Below, piece by piece: positions 23,801-35,333 of a stretch of DNA of 64,000 nucleotides. The first letter of the stretch is position 1; every line of letters begins with the position of its first letter. Origin of the DNA: Hyperoplus lanceolatus (taxonomy: Eukaryota > Chordata > Actinopteri > Uranoscopiformes > Ammodytidae). The notes under the pieces were generated by a model that had not been told where the DNA came from, did not search any database, and saw only the letters and a list, made by a program, of their open reading frames with translations. The stretch lies in assembly GCA_026929865.2 (NCBI GenBank), contig CM049415.1, positions 1 through 64,000 of the forward strand, written 5' to 3'. The position numbers and the translations under genes are program-made.

Positions 23801-26800
23801 CCCTCGCCAAAAGCCAACACATGCACATAATGCCAAAGTGGAAACCGGAAACTGGCAGGGTAATGACCGGCCACGAGACACAGCTGCGGTGAGTAATAAC
23901 CTCCCGACCATTCAGCAGCTCAGTGCCCAAGTAGAGACCCTGACACACATGGTGGCCACTTTAATAGACCAACAGGCAACTAGCATCCAAACAGCTCACT
24001 CACCAACGCCGCCCTACCGAACATCGCCTCACCCCCTGTCACACCATCCTCCTGACTTACCTCCAGACAGACGTCCTCAACCCCTGCTGAGTCGACCCTC
24101 CTTCCAGACAAGGGGAAGAACAGCCCGTTGCAAAAAATGCACTGAACAAGACTTACCGGATTGCAACCACTGCTTTGTCTGTGGAGAGTCAGGACACCGA
24201 GCAGTGGGATGTCTAGAGCGGACTACGATTCAGGGAAACGGGACCAGGCCTCTGCCGAGGGACAGCCAGAGACCCATGCACAGCCCCAGTCCCCGCTTGT
24301 AAGCCCAAACCCCAAACAGCTCCCAGCACAACCAAAACAAAACACACAACCGCCCATACTTACCTGTAACAGTAGCACAAGCTGTAAAATACCCCTAGTT
24401 GGTAAGAAAACCCTGCTTAAATGTTCACTCAGTGGATACCCAGTAACCGTGTTGTTTGATAGTGGCTCCCAGGTTAGCATAATTGATAAAACATGGGCTG
24501 ATAATTACATTCCCCATCACACAGTGAGACCGCTGCAGGAACTGGTTGATGTAGATTTAAATGTCTATGGAGTAACAGGCCATGCCATCCCCTACGATGG
24601 GTGGGTTGAGCTCACGGTCAACCTCACAGGGAGTGACGGCCCTAATCTCACCATACCAGCCCCCTTCCTAGTCAGCCAGCTGCCAATGCCCCAACCGTTA
24701 CTCGGAGCCAATGTAATTGAGGAGATTCTCAAGGGCAAGATGACGCCACAGTGGCCAGTCTCCTACGCGGCGCATTTGGGGTGGCAGATAAACAAGTGGT
24801 TGCCATGGTCAATTACATCCGAGTACCCCCAAAGCCAGATTGTGACCCTGCCACAGTAAGGGTAGGCAAAGACAATATTGTCATTCCAGCTGGGAAAGCA
24901 GTTAATGTGTGCTGTCGAGTGCCATGCAACTTCAACACCTTCGACCCCCTTGTCCTGTATGAGCCCACAGAGGAGAGTACAGTTTTAGGCCAGCTGAGTG
25001 TAGGGGAAGGCCTGCTAGAAATCAATAACACCCAACGCCCCTATATCAAAGTGCCCATCTCCAATCACTCAAAGCATGAAATCACCCTGCCAAAAAGAAC
25101 CACTCTAGGAACCATCCAGCATGTTGCCAAGGTCCTCGAGGCTGACGCACCAGAGTTGAAACAAGTAGAGCCTGCATCAACAGAAGAAGCATCAGCGGAA
25201 GTTAATAATGTGGCCTCACCTCCTGAGCCCTGGCTACCGCCTGTCGATGTCAGTCACCTAACTAACGAACAACAACATATGGTTAAAGAAGTGCTGTATG
25301 CAGAGTCCGGGGCATTCGCTCGTGACAGTAATGACATTGGGTGTATTCCTTCTCTGAAAATGGAGATCAATGTTAAAGATGACATTCCAACAAATAGAGC
25401 CTATGCATCTATCCCCAAGCCGCTGTATAAGGAGGTGAAGGAGTATATCCAGGAGTTGTTGGTGAAGGGATGGATCATCAAGTCCCGATCTCCCTATGCA
25501 GCCCCTGTCATATGTGTGAGGAAAAAAGATGGCTCATTGCGTCTGTGCATTGACTACCGGCTCCTAAATAACAAAACAGTGGCCGACCGACACCCTCTCC
25601 CCCGAATCCAGGATCTCACTGACTCTCTTGGAGGATACAGCTGGTTTTCGATCCTAGACCAGGGCAAGGCGTATCACCAAGGCTTTATTGCCGAAGGTTC
25701 AAGATATCTGACTGCATTCACCACTCCTTGGGGACTGTATGAGTGGGTCCGGATACCCTTTGGCCTATCAAATGCCCCAGCAGCCTTCCAAAGGAGCATG
25801 GAGGAGATGCTCGACACGCTACGTGACGAATGCTGCATCCCCTATCTGGATGACGTGCTGTGCTTCTCAAGGTCCTTTGAAGAGCATGTGCTAGTCCTGC
25901 GCCGAGTCCTTCAAGCCCTACAACAGCACGGAGTGAAGCTGAAACCAGAAAAGTGTGAGCTACTCCGCAAAGAGGTCAGATATGTTGGACGGCTGGTGTC
26001 TGCTGAAGGAGTGAAAGTGGATCCCAAAGACCTGGAAGCAGTGCGGGCACTAAAACACAAAGTACCAAAGACAGTGGGAGAAGTCAGGCAGCTACTGGGA
26101 TTCCTGAGCTATTATCAAACCTATGTGCAGGATTTCTCACGGATAGCCAAGCCCATATATGATCTCCTAAAGTCAAAAACGGACTCACTGCCACCCACGC
26201 CGCAATCCAAGCCACCACGAGGCAAAATAAAAGGCATCCAACAGTCCCCCAGAACCCCAGTAGAGTGGAGAGAAGCACATCAGCAGGTCCTTGAATGCTT
26301 AATTGACAAGCTCACCCAACCCCCAGTATTGGCATACCCAGACGTCAGTCGCCCCTTCACACTTCACACCGATGCGTCTCAAAAAGGCCTAGGTGCTGTT
26401 CTCTATCAGAACCAAGATGGGATCGGCTATGGGTCACGTACGCTAACACCAGCAGAACAGAACTATCACCTACACAGCGGGAAGCTTGAGTTCATGGCGC
26501 TGAAGTGGGCGGTCAGTAATCAATTCAGAGATTATTTATTCTATGCCCCTCATTTCACTGTCTTCACTGATAATAATCCCCTGACATATATACTCAGTAC
26601 TGCTAAACTCAACGCAGTAGGCCACCGATGGGTAGGAGAGTTAGCTGATTTCCACTTCGACATCAGATATCGGCCTGGGAAAACAAACATTGACGCCGAC
26701 ACCTTATCCCGTCTCCCGCTTGACCTTGAGGCCTCCATGGTAGATTACTCTGAAGGGCTGTCGGAGGATGCAGTGTGTGCTTTGTGGGAAGGAACTCGAA

Positions 26801-29800
26801 GGGCCGAACAGGGAGACATTGCCTGGGTGGCAGCCCTTAATTTAGCATCCCAAACCCCGTCTCACATGGAACCTTTGCAGACGATCAGCCATGATGAGCT
26901 AGTAAAGCAACAAAGGACAGACGCTGTAATTGGAAAAGTCATGGAGCTAAAGATAAACAATACACCACTGACAGAGAACGAGAAAGGAAAAGTCGACACA
27001 GGCACAAGGAGGCTCTTAAGGGAATGGAGCAGGCTGCACATAGTGGATGGCCTACTCTACAGGAAAACCATTGGTCGCAGACAATTGGTTCTGCCATCCA
27101 TCTATAGGCAAGTAGCACTAACCCACTTGCATGACAACATGGGCCATGTTGGCGTAGAGAAAGTCTTGAGCCTAGCAAGGGAGCGGTTCTACTGGCCTTT
27201 CATGAAAAAGGAGATTGAAGAATACATAACTAGAAGATGCCCTTGCATAAAGCAAAAGACACCAGCCACACATGAAAGAGCACCCATGGGGAGTATCACA
27301 TCTAACTCGCCCCTTGAACTCGTGTGTATCGACTTCCTCCACTTAGAAGCCTCTCGTGGTGGATGCGAGTACATATTGGTCGTGATAGACCACTTCACCA
27401 GGTTCGCACAAGCCTACCCCACTTGCAACAAAGCAGGCAAGACAGCTGCTGACAGACTCTTTAACGACTTCATCCCCCGATTTGGATATCCCACCAAGCT
27501 TCACCACGACCAGGGTCGAAAATTTGAAAACGAACTTTTCAAATCACTCAGGCAGTTATCAAGTGTTGGCCACTCAAGAACCTCCCCCTATCACCCCCAA
27601 GGCAACCCTGCTGAGAGACTAAACCGCACACTGCTGCAAATGCTACGGACCCTAGGAGAGAAAGAAAGGGAAATTTGGAAAGACCACCTACCTCACGTGC
27701 TACATGCCTACAACTCCACAAAGCATGAGGGCACAGGGTTCTCCCCTCACTACCTAATGTATGGCCGTCATCCCCGCCTCCCCGTTGATCTCCTCTTTGG
27801 TCTTATAGAAGAGGAAGAAGAGGAAACACCAGCAGGATATGCGGAAAAATGGGCAGGAAAGATGATTGAGGCTTATCGAATAGCAAACGCAAACAGTCAA
27901 CAGTCAAGTGCCAAAGGGAAAGCCCACTATGACAAAAAGAGCAAAGGTGTGACTCTTCAAGCTGGAGACCGAGTCCTGGTACGTAACCTCAATGAGAGAG
28001 GTGGGCCGGGTAAACTCAGGCCATATTGGGAGAAGATCATCTACACTGTGAGAGAGCAGGTTGGGGATAACCCTGTCTACAAAATAAGCCCGGAGACAGG
28101 AGGTCGCCCTGTCCGCACACTACATCGAAACCTGCTGCTCCAAGTAAACGACCTACCTGTAGAGCCCCCCCAAAACCAAGTCACAAATATTCCCAAGCCA
28201 CCAAAGAAAACCAAAAAGTTCTCCGAACCCCTGAAGCCCACAGAACAGAGACAGAGTTCTGAGACAAGTGACTCTGAAGAGGAGGGGGTGTCTCATTACT
28301 GGCTACGGGTACCTGTGGAAAGAGTTGAGAGTAACTTACCAAGGTCAAGTGTCACCAGCCCCATTCAAAGCAGACCTGGACCGAGTGGAACTCTGATCAG
28401 ACAGAGAAGCAGTGTGGAACTGGAAAGACAAAATGAAAGTGTGCCTTGTGCTGAGGAACACCAGCCTCACAACGACCAAGAACTGGCTCAGGTCCACAGT
28501 CCAGACAGAGATAACCAAGACAATCAGCTTGACGCTCAGCCTGAACTAAGGAGGTCTACCAGAAACAGACACCCTGGCCAAAGGCTCACCTATACAGCCC
28601 TTGGTCAACCAACATATCAGCCACTTCACTTTGTGAATGCAATAGAGACACAGCCCACAGTTTACCCCCATCAGTACCCACAGCCGTACTTCCATCCATT
28701 CCAAATTAGCCTTCCTTCATACATCCCAGTTTATTACCCTTTGCATTGCTATTGATGAGTAAAAATTGCACATTTACACCTTTAATAACACAACTACAGA
28801 TTTTGGGTGTGCAATATATATTTGAGCTTGGGTTTTACACTGTTGAGTTTATCGAGCTTTAGTTACAAGAAGAGAGGAAACAAGGGTAAACATTTTAAGT
28901 TAAGCTATTACAAGCAGGTGTCAGGAGCCACTTCTTTTTGTTGGGGAGTGTGTGGTACACTCAAAATCAGACCACTATTTCAAGAGGTAATTTTTGAAAG
29001 TTTACATGTATAACCAATGATCATTAATTTATATATTTGAGTATGTATCTATCGCTAATTATTAACGTTGAATATTTGTTGTGAGACAAAGTGTTAGTAC
29101 TAGGAAACGTAAGGGCGGAACCAAAGTGTGTTGCAGTCCGGAATCCTATGGTTGCGGGGCATTTCCGGTCCCCCGCCAGACGGATTTCGGAAAGTGAAAG
29201 CAAAGCTTTGTTGCTTCATTCCTGTGCTTTCTTCTACCTGCTTTTCAGGTTTGTACCCAGTGAAAAGCACACACATTACTATCTAGATGAATCGGAACAT
29301 ATTACAAACATGTTGATACACTTTGAGTAAAGTTTTATGTATGTTATGTCGAGTTAGGAACTTTTGAAAAGTCCTTTGTTTGTTTTCGCGCCAAACGGCA
29401 ATTGGGTAAAATAGCAGTTTGCCGTCCGCGGAGAATATTATTGTGACAACACACACATCGTAGAGCATGAATAAGTTTACTTTGGCCCTGAACACCTGAC
29501 ATAAAGGTTTAAGAATATATTACATGTGATTAAGAGGTTTATGACGTTATGATAGGATATTTTATAGAGTATAAGAAAAGTGTTTATATGATGTGTTATA
29601 GCTATATGCTAGCCTGTCAGTTAGACAGACCTATCAACCATTGTAGTTCAGACAGTGGTTTAATGTTAATTCCCTAAGTGTTGTTTTATGTCTTAAATAG
29701 GAGAACAGTCTTTTGTATGACAAGTGTTATTGTGGTGTAAAGCCAAAGTATATTTAGGTTTGACATTTTATTTATTATATAGGAACAAAACTGTATTAAA

Positions 29801-32626
29801 TTGCACTATGTGAGATAGCTTTAAAAATAACCAGCGTATAAGCTGAAAACAGGCACAACTTTATCTTAGGTGAATTTTTACAAAAGGAGTGTATATTTAG
29901 ATATGAATTGTAATAAGAGTTGTGTATTTATGGTAATGTGAACTAAGAGTGGAGAGAAACAAGATATGTGAGCTTCACTTTTTATTGCACTTTTTGATGT
30001 TTTATTTTTAACAAGGAACCTATTAAGGGACAATTGACATTTGAACATGCACTTTAGCCAGGGAAGAGTTTATATTGATATGTGATGTTTGTGATGATTG
30101 TGAATTAAAGAGACGGATTTCGGAAAGTGAAAGCAAAGCTTCGTTGCTTCATTCCTGTACTTTCTTCTACCTGCTTTTCAGGCAAATCCGATCTCAAATC
30201 TATTTGCTACCTCTGTCCTGGCCACTTGGGACCGGTAACATTGACATGAATAGGTGTGTGAATGTTGTGGTGACATGTGGGTGATGTCTGTAGAAGGCTG
30301 ACATTATGATGATCCACAACAACACAATTACAAAGTCACTGTACTCATTGTAGAGGAAAGCTCATTGATTAGAACAAAGTCATGTTGAGCTGCACATTTA
30401 AAACCTGAACACATCTGATTGGATTATTGATAATTTTGTATTTACATCATGTATTCCTTCATCAGATTGAGAAAATGCAGTTTGTCAGAGATCAGCTGTG
30501 CTTCTCTGGCCTCATCTCTGAAGTCCAACCCCTCCCATCTCAGAGAGCTGGAACTGACTAACAACAAGCTGCAGGATTCAGGAGTGAAGCTGCTGTGTGG
30601 TTTTCTGGAGAGTCCACACTGTAGACTGGAGACTCTGAGGTCAGTTCACTCACTCTGTTACTTTTGTAGATCTTATATATTTAATTAAGATTTGAAATTA
30701 ATTTATGTAGAAACATAACTTGTATACATAAAGCTATACATTGTCCTTGTTTATATTTTCATTTATCTTGTTCCCACATTCAGCTGGGAGCAGCGTGTTC
30801 CATTACTAAAGTCAAAGTATGGTATTCTAGAATTTACCAGGTTTTGTATAATTATATTGAATAATCAAAGTCACGTGTACACATACTAATCATAACATTA
30901 CAACATTAATTTAGTCAAATGTGCATGTGTGAAAAGGTAGATCTCAGGAACAGATTCTCTGTCCAGAGTTCATGTGTGAACTTCATTACAGTAGGAACAC
31001 ATTTAAATCAGGATTGGACTTCCTGTTCTCACAAATCAGATAACATTGTTGTTTTGCAAAGAAAAGAAAGACTAAGAGGCACAGAGGTGTTTAGATGTAT
31101 TTTGAAAATGCTCAAGAGTTTAACAAATGTATCAAAACTGCCAACAAAACGTTCCTGTTTTCCCTTTAGAAATCATCTCTGTAGAAGAGAGGCATGGGGG
31201 GGTATATATCGTCTTAATTTACGTCTTAATTTCTCATTTTATTTTCCCTTGGTTGGAAATAGATCGAGGACAAGTTAAGAAAATGAATGCATCGTTATAT
31301 GTCAAATAGATTCAACTTTCAGTGTTTCTGTTGTTGCTAGCACTGCTTCTTTAGACGTTAGGAATTCTAAAATTGTCTGTAAATCCACCATTTAAAAAAG
31401 GTGCTCCGAGGAACATTCAGTTTGTGTTAATTCTAGCGCCCCCTTTGGACAAAAGCGGTAGTGTTTTACCACACCAGCTGTTTTTACTGGGTGAGCGTCC
31501 CCATGACAAAGGCATTAAGAAAAGCTATATAAAAATAGCTTTCTCTGCACTGATGGTCTCGTTTGCTGGTAAATGTCATTTATGATCATCAGAGGAAAAA
31601 TTATACTTTAAAGCTCATTTTTTTTCAACACCTTTTTCATCCCTGACTTTGCATCCCCTAAAACACAATTGTTTAGTTTATTTTTAATAAAAGCGCACTC
31701 TGATTTTTGGGGTAAATTTTCACATTTTATAATGAATTTCCAACCAACTAATATTTCAGTTCATATTGTCAACGTTTCCTTTCATTTCAGTTTGTTTTGG
31801 CAAATAATATCTGTTCCATAAATATTGAAACGTCTTCACACACACACACTCACACTCAAGAGGATAGAGATCAAAGCAGAGTATGTTGTTATGCATATAT
31901 GGGTGATGTCTGTAGAAGGCTGACATTATGATGATCCACAACAACACAATGACAAAGTCACTCTACTCATTTTAGAGGAAAGTTCATTGATTAGGACAAA
32001 GTCATGTTGAGCTGCACATTTAAAACCTGAACACATATGATTGGATTATTGATAATTTTGTATTTACATCATGTATTCCTTCATCAGATTGAGCAAATGC
32101 AGTTTGTCAGAGATCAGCTGTGCTTCTCTGGTCTCATCTCTGAAGTCCAACCCCTCCCATCTCAGAGAGCTGGATCTGAGTCTCAACGAGCTGCAGGATT
32201 CAGGAGTGAAGCTGCTGTGTGGTTTTCTGGAGAGTCCACACTTTAGACTGGAGACTCTGAGGTCAGTTCACTGACTCTGTTACTACTTTAGATCTTTTAT
32301 ATTTTATAAACAATTTAACCTTGATTATGTACAAACGTAGATAACAACCATACATTTATTTATGTATTTCTTTGTTTATACTTTCATTTTCAAGTGTATT
32401 CTTTTTATCTGCAGTCACAAAATAAACTATAGAAAATGTTACATTTTTGTTCATAATTTTTGGTGAATTGTCAATGTTATACTGAAGATCCATCCAACTA
32501 ATATTTTAGTTTTATTGTAAATATTTACCAGTTGAAAGAGAATCATTTCATTTGTTCCCTTTAATTTCAGTTTGTTTTAGCAAGTAATATAGTTACTTGA
32601 TATTGATCCATCTGAAAACACACACA

Positions 32627-32716
<90 letters not shown>

Positions 32717-34432
32717 AAGACAAATATCAAAGCATATTTCCAAATGCAGGTGTTAAATGGATCAATCTAATATTTCTCCTCTAACTCCAGACCTGACTGA
32801 GATCAGCAGCTTGATATTAATCTGTGATGACATGAATAGGTGTGTGAATGTTGTGGTGACATGTGGAGGATGTCTTTAGAAGGCTGACATTATGATGATC
32901 CACAACAACACAATGATAGAGTCACTCTACTCATTTTAGAGGAAAGCTCATTGATTAGAACAAAGTCATGTTGAGCTGCACATTTAAAACCTGAACACAT
33001 CTGATTGGATTATTAATTATGTTTTATTTGCATCTTTTATTCTTTATTCAGATTGAGTCGCTGCAGTTTGTCAGATACCAGCTGTGCTTCTCTGGCCTCA
33101 TCTCTGAAGTCCAACCCCTCCCATCTCAGAGAGCTGGATCTGAGTATCAACAACGACCTGAAGGATTCAGGAGTGAATCTGCTGTGTGGTTTCCTGGAGA
33201 GTCCACACTGTAGACTGGAGACTCTGAGGTCAGTTCACTCACTCTGTGACTTTTGTAGATCTTTTATATTTAATTAACATTTGAAATTAATTTATGTAGA
33301 AACATAACTTTAATACATAAAGCTATACATTGTCCTTGTTCATATTTTCATTTATCTTGTTCCCACATTCAGCTGGGAGAATGTGTGTTCCATTACTAAA
33401 GTCAAAGTATGGTATTCTAGAATTTACAAGGTTTTGTATAATTATATTGAATAATCAAAGTCACGTGTACACATACTAATCATAACATTACAACATTAAT
33501 TTAGTCAAATGTGCATGTGTGAAAGGGTAGATCTCAGGAACAGATTCTCTGTCCGGAGTTCATGTGTGAACTTCATTACAGTAGGAACACATTTAAATCA
33601 GGATTGGACTTCCTGTTCTCACAAATCAAATAACATTGTTGTTTTGCAAAGAAAAGAAAGACTAAGAGGCACAGAGGTGTTTAGATATATTTAGAAAATG
33701 CTCAAGAGTTTAACAAATTCAAGAAACTGCCAACCAAACGTTCCTGTTTTCCCTTTAGAAATCATCTCTGTAGAAGAGAGGCATGGGGGATAGGGGGGGT
33801 ATATAACATCTTAATTTACGTCTTAATTTCTAATTTTATTTTCCCTTGGTTGGAAATAGATCGAGGACAAGTTAAGAAAATGAATGCATCGTTATATGTC
33901 AAATAGATTCAACTTTCAGTGTTTCTGTTGTTGCTAGCACTGCTTCTTTAGACGTTAGGAATTCTAAAATTGTCTGTAAATCCACCATTTAAAAAAGGTG
34001 CTCCGAGGAAAATTCAGTTTGTGTTCATTCTAGCGCCCCCTTTGGACAAAAGCGGTAGTGTTTTTACCACACCAGCTGTTTTTACTGGATGAGCGTCCCC
34101 ATGACAAAGGCATTAAGAAAAACTATGTAAAAATAGCTTTCTCTGCACTGATGGTCTGTTTTGCTGGTAAATGTCATTTATGATCATCAGAGGAAAAATT
34201 AGACTTTAAAGCTCATTTTTTTTCAACACCTTTTACATCCCTGACTTTGCATCCCCTAAAACACAATTGTTTAGTTTATTTTTAATAAAAGCGCACACTG
34301 ATTTTTGGGGTAAATTTTCACATTTTATTTTGAATTTCCAACCAACTAATATTTCAGTTCATATTGTCAACGTTTCCTTTCATTTCAGTTTGTTTTGGCA
34401 AATAATATCTGTTCCTTAATATTGATACGTCT

Positions 34433-34490
<58 letters not shown>

Positions 34491-35236
34491 AAGAGGATAG
34501 AGATCAAAGCAGAGTATGTTGTTATGCATATATGGGTGATGTCTGTAGAAGGCTGACATTATGATGATCCACAACAACACAATGACAAAGTCACTCTTTT
34601 TCATTTTTTAGGAAAGCTCATTGATTAGGACAAAGTCATGTTGAGTTACACATTTAAAACCTGAACACATCTGATTGGATTATTGATAATTTTTTATTTC
34701 CATCAAGGTTCAAGGTTTTTATTAAATGTCCCACGAGGGCAAATATGTCTACAGCAGGAGAAGTTTAACGACACACGACAAATAAGACATCAGGACACAA
34801 TAACACAACAATATATACACAAGTATATACACAAGCCTGAGGAGACACAAAGTGCATTAAAATCATGTATTCTTTCATCAGATTGAGTTTCTGCAGTTTG
34901 TCGGAGATCAGCTGTGCTTCTCTGGCCTCAACTCTGAAGTCCAACCCCTCCCATCTCAGAGAGCTGGATCTGAGTGACAACAAGCTGCAGGATTCAGGAG
35001 TGAAGCTGCTGTGTGGTTTTCTGGAGAGTCCACACTGTAAACTGGAGACTCTGAGGTCAGTTCACTGACTCTGTTACTATTGTAGATATTTTATATTTAA
35101 TTAACAATTCAAACAAATGTATTTACAAACATACCTTACATCCTTTCATTTCTCTTTTTTTTGTGTAAATTGCTGAAGATCCTCCCAACTAATATTTTAG
35201 TTTAAATTGAACACATTTACTAGTTGAATGAGATGT

Positions 35237-35333
<97 letters not shown>

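Larger units (their letters stand above)
20972..30240 (+). mobile_element. Full-length Ty3/gypsy-like LTR retrotransposon in NLR intron
   Basis: Two 1,292-bp LTRs (20972-22263 and 28949-30240), a primer binding site, gag, protease and a 1,334-codon pol in the order RT-RNase H-integrase. About nine LTR differences were noticed by eye (below 1%), so insertion is recent. Sense orientation with the host gene, between LRR exons 1 and 2. Gag is disrupted and pro/pol are out of frame, so this copy is probably not autonomous as it stands. Only TT is shared at the flanks; no clean 4-5 bp target duplication. Confidence 0.93.

Noticed and set aside
23202..23948. 121-codon minus-strand ORFs opposite gag
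   Set aside because: No motif; antisense shadows.
24775..24781. TTTGGGG as a programmed pro-pol frameshift site
   Set aside because: Phase fits, but pol-like sequence already begins upstream and G in the second triplet is unusual for slippage.
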